Notes under the pieces: generated by a model
What the model saw: only the letters and a program-made list of their open reading frames with translations
What the model was told of the DNA's origin: nothing
Databases searched by the model: none
Program-made: the position numbers and the translations under genes
Shown: in pieces, positions 63,168 to 64,000 of the stretch
How the letters are laid out: every line of letters begins with the position of its first letter
How positions within the stretch are numbered: the stretch's first letter is position 1
NCBI RefSeq assembly: GCF_000208745.1
Contig: NC_030852.1
Span: forward strand, 306,609 to 370,608
Direction: 5' to 3'
DNA length: 64,000 bases
From: Theobroma cacao
Taxonomy: Eukaryota > Streptophyta > Magnoliopsida > Malvales > Malvaceae

Positions 63168-64000
63168 ATATGAAGCAGAAAACTTTTTTGTTTCTTCTAT
63201 GGAAACTACAGTTGCTTAATTACATTAAAAGGAAAAAAACAAACAAAAATAAGTTAACTAGCATAGCATCCATTTACGGTTGCTTTTATTTTCTTTTTCT
63301 CCAAATATGAAAAGCAGAGAAAATGAAGGGAAGGGTAGAAACTTCATGGAAATTTTATATTGACAAGTTAGTGACGTGAACGATGTCGTGTGGTGTTGTC
63401 TTGGCAATATCAATCCCCAGGGTGTCCAATGAGAAAAAGAGGGCCTCCAAAAGGTCCACCTAGTTTTGATAAACCTACAAGTTCTTGTGAGAAGAAATGA
63501 CGGGATTGACCTTGGCATGTTGGCACCCACGTGGGCATGTTGTACGGGAACTTCAGCAGCTCAAATGATTGACGGGTGGGGGCAGTTTGGGGAATTGGAA
63601 AATGACGGTCACGTGAGTGGCGGTAGGGGATGACCATGAGTAGGAATTGCGGGGTGGGGGTGCCCTAAAACAAAGGGCCGATGGAGCCGAAAAGGGAGGA
63701 ATGCGAAGACAGTCAAAGCAAAACCGACATATTCCCTTGTCCACCCCTACGGAAAAAAGTGTGCCTTAAATAATGCCTTGGGCACGTTTAATTTACGGAA
63801 CGAAATGAAATATCTTAAAAATAAAATAATTAGTATATAATTTAATTTATAAATCAAAATTACCATTTTATTAATATTTCAATATTTGATTAATTGTAGA
63901 TTAATCAAAGAATAAATGATAAAAATACTTGTATATCGATGAATGGTAATTTTTTAATTCAAAAAGGATCCAAACGTATAAATTACTAATGCACCTAAAA
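62435..64000. other. Upstream region of the NAT gene, right edge
   Basis: Promoter and 5' leader of the transporter, on the minus strand. It holds a CT-rich stretch right before the start codon (62436-62459), a long (CT)n repeat, palindromic CCCACGTGGG at 63526-63535 and a CACGTG G-box at 63610-63615. The last 250 bases are very AT-rich. No further gene seen. Confidence 0.55.
63124..63165. repeat. (CT)21 microsatellite
   Basis: 42 bases of perfect CT, read as GA on the gene strand, about 690 bases upstream of the NAT start codon. GA repeats near plant promoters can bind BBR/BPC factors. Confidence 0.85.

Noticed and set aside
1..64000. CRISPR arrays, phage, plasmid or bacterial defence systems
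   Set aside because: No spaced direct-repeat array or prokaryotic gene organisation; the window is plant nuclear DNA.

Overview
The window is nuclear DNA of a flowering plant. Genes are split by AT-rich introns with GT-AG borders, proteins are plant-specific (U-box/ARM, QALGGH zinc finger, CBP60, UGT74-type glucosyltransferase, class III peroxidase, SDH7, PADRE/DUF4228), and a Ty1/copia retroelement is present. The proteins look eudicot, probably rosid. A Malvaceae source such as cacao is only a guess. No prokaryotic, plasmid or CRISPR features are visible.

Layout, left to right. 1-1632: intergenic, AT-rich. 1633-3282 (+): intronless U-box E3 ligase with ARM repeats. 4809-7083 (+): four-exon HhH-GPD DNA glycosylase. 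8234-8920 (+): single C2H2 finger protein. 9847-10839 (-): intronless secreted peroxidase. 11854-16483 (+): 15-exon GH47 ER mannosidase (EDEM/MNS5 type), one intron with a GC donor. 19691-25143 (+): 7-exon CBP60 calmodulin-binding protein. 25751-28574 (+): two-exon UDP-glucosyltransferase whose intron carries a repeat or LTR-like insertion. 29361-32273 (-): 8-exon plastid-targeted DCC/DUF393 protein. 32628-34589 (+): 4-exon SDH7, head to head with the DCC gene across 354 bp holding two G-boxes. 37349-45517 (+): 5-exon two-LIM-domain protein whose last intron holds a decayed 5.0-kb copia element in antisense. 49353-50314 (-): 3-exon PADRE protein. 50315-57095: large gene-free gap. 57096-62434 (-): 14-exon nucleobase-ascorbate transporter. 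62435-64000: its upstream region, with a long CT/GA microsatellite and G-boxes.

All multi-exon models were built by hand: each exon junction was checked for reading phase and for the residues expected in the family, and all close without internal stops. The weakest junctions are the last CBP60 intron (needs a GC donor) and the UGT intron acceptor.

The genes form no operon-like system. The order U-box gene, HhH-GPD gene, CBP60 gene, SDH7 gene interleaves the contents of two Arabidopsis segments as I remember them (At3g47820-At3g47833 and At5g62560-At5g62575), so this looks like an ancestral block that fractionated after duplication in Brassicaceae. I did not find a convincing new biological system. 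The most unusual items are the copia insertion with no recognisable target-site duplication, two GC-AG introns, an unusual cysteine spacing in the glycosylase Fe-S loop, the twin-G-box bidirectional promoter, and a 223-bp tandem duplication in a transporter intron.
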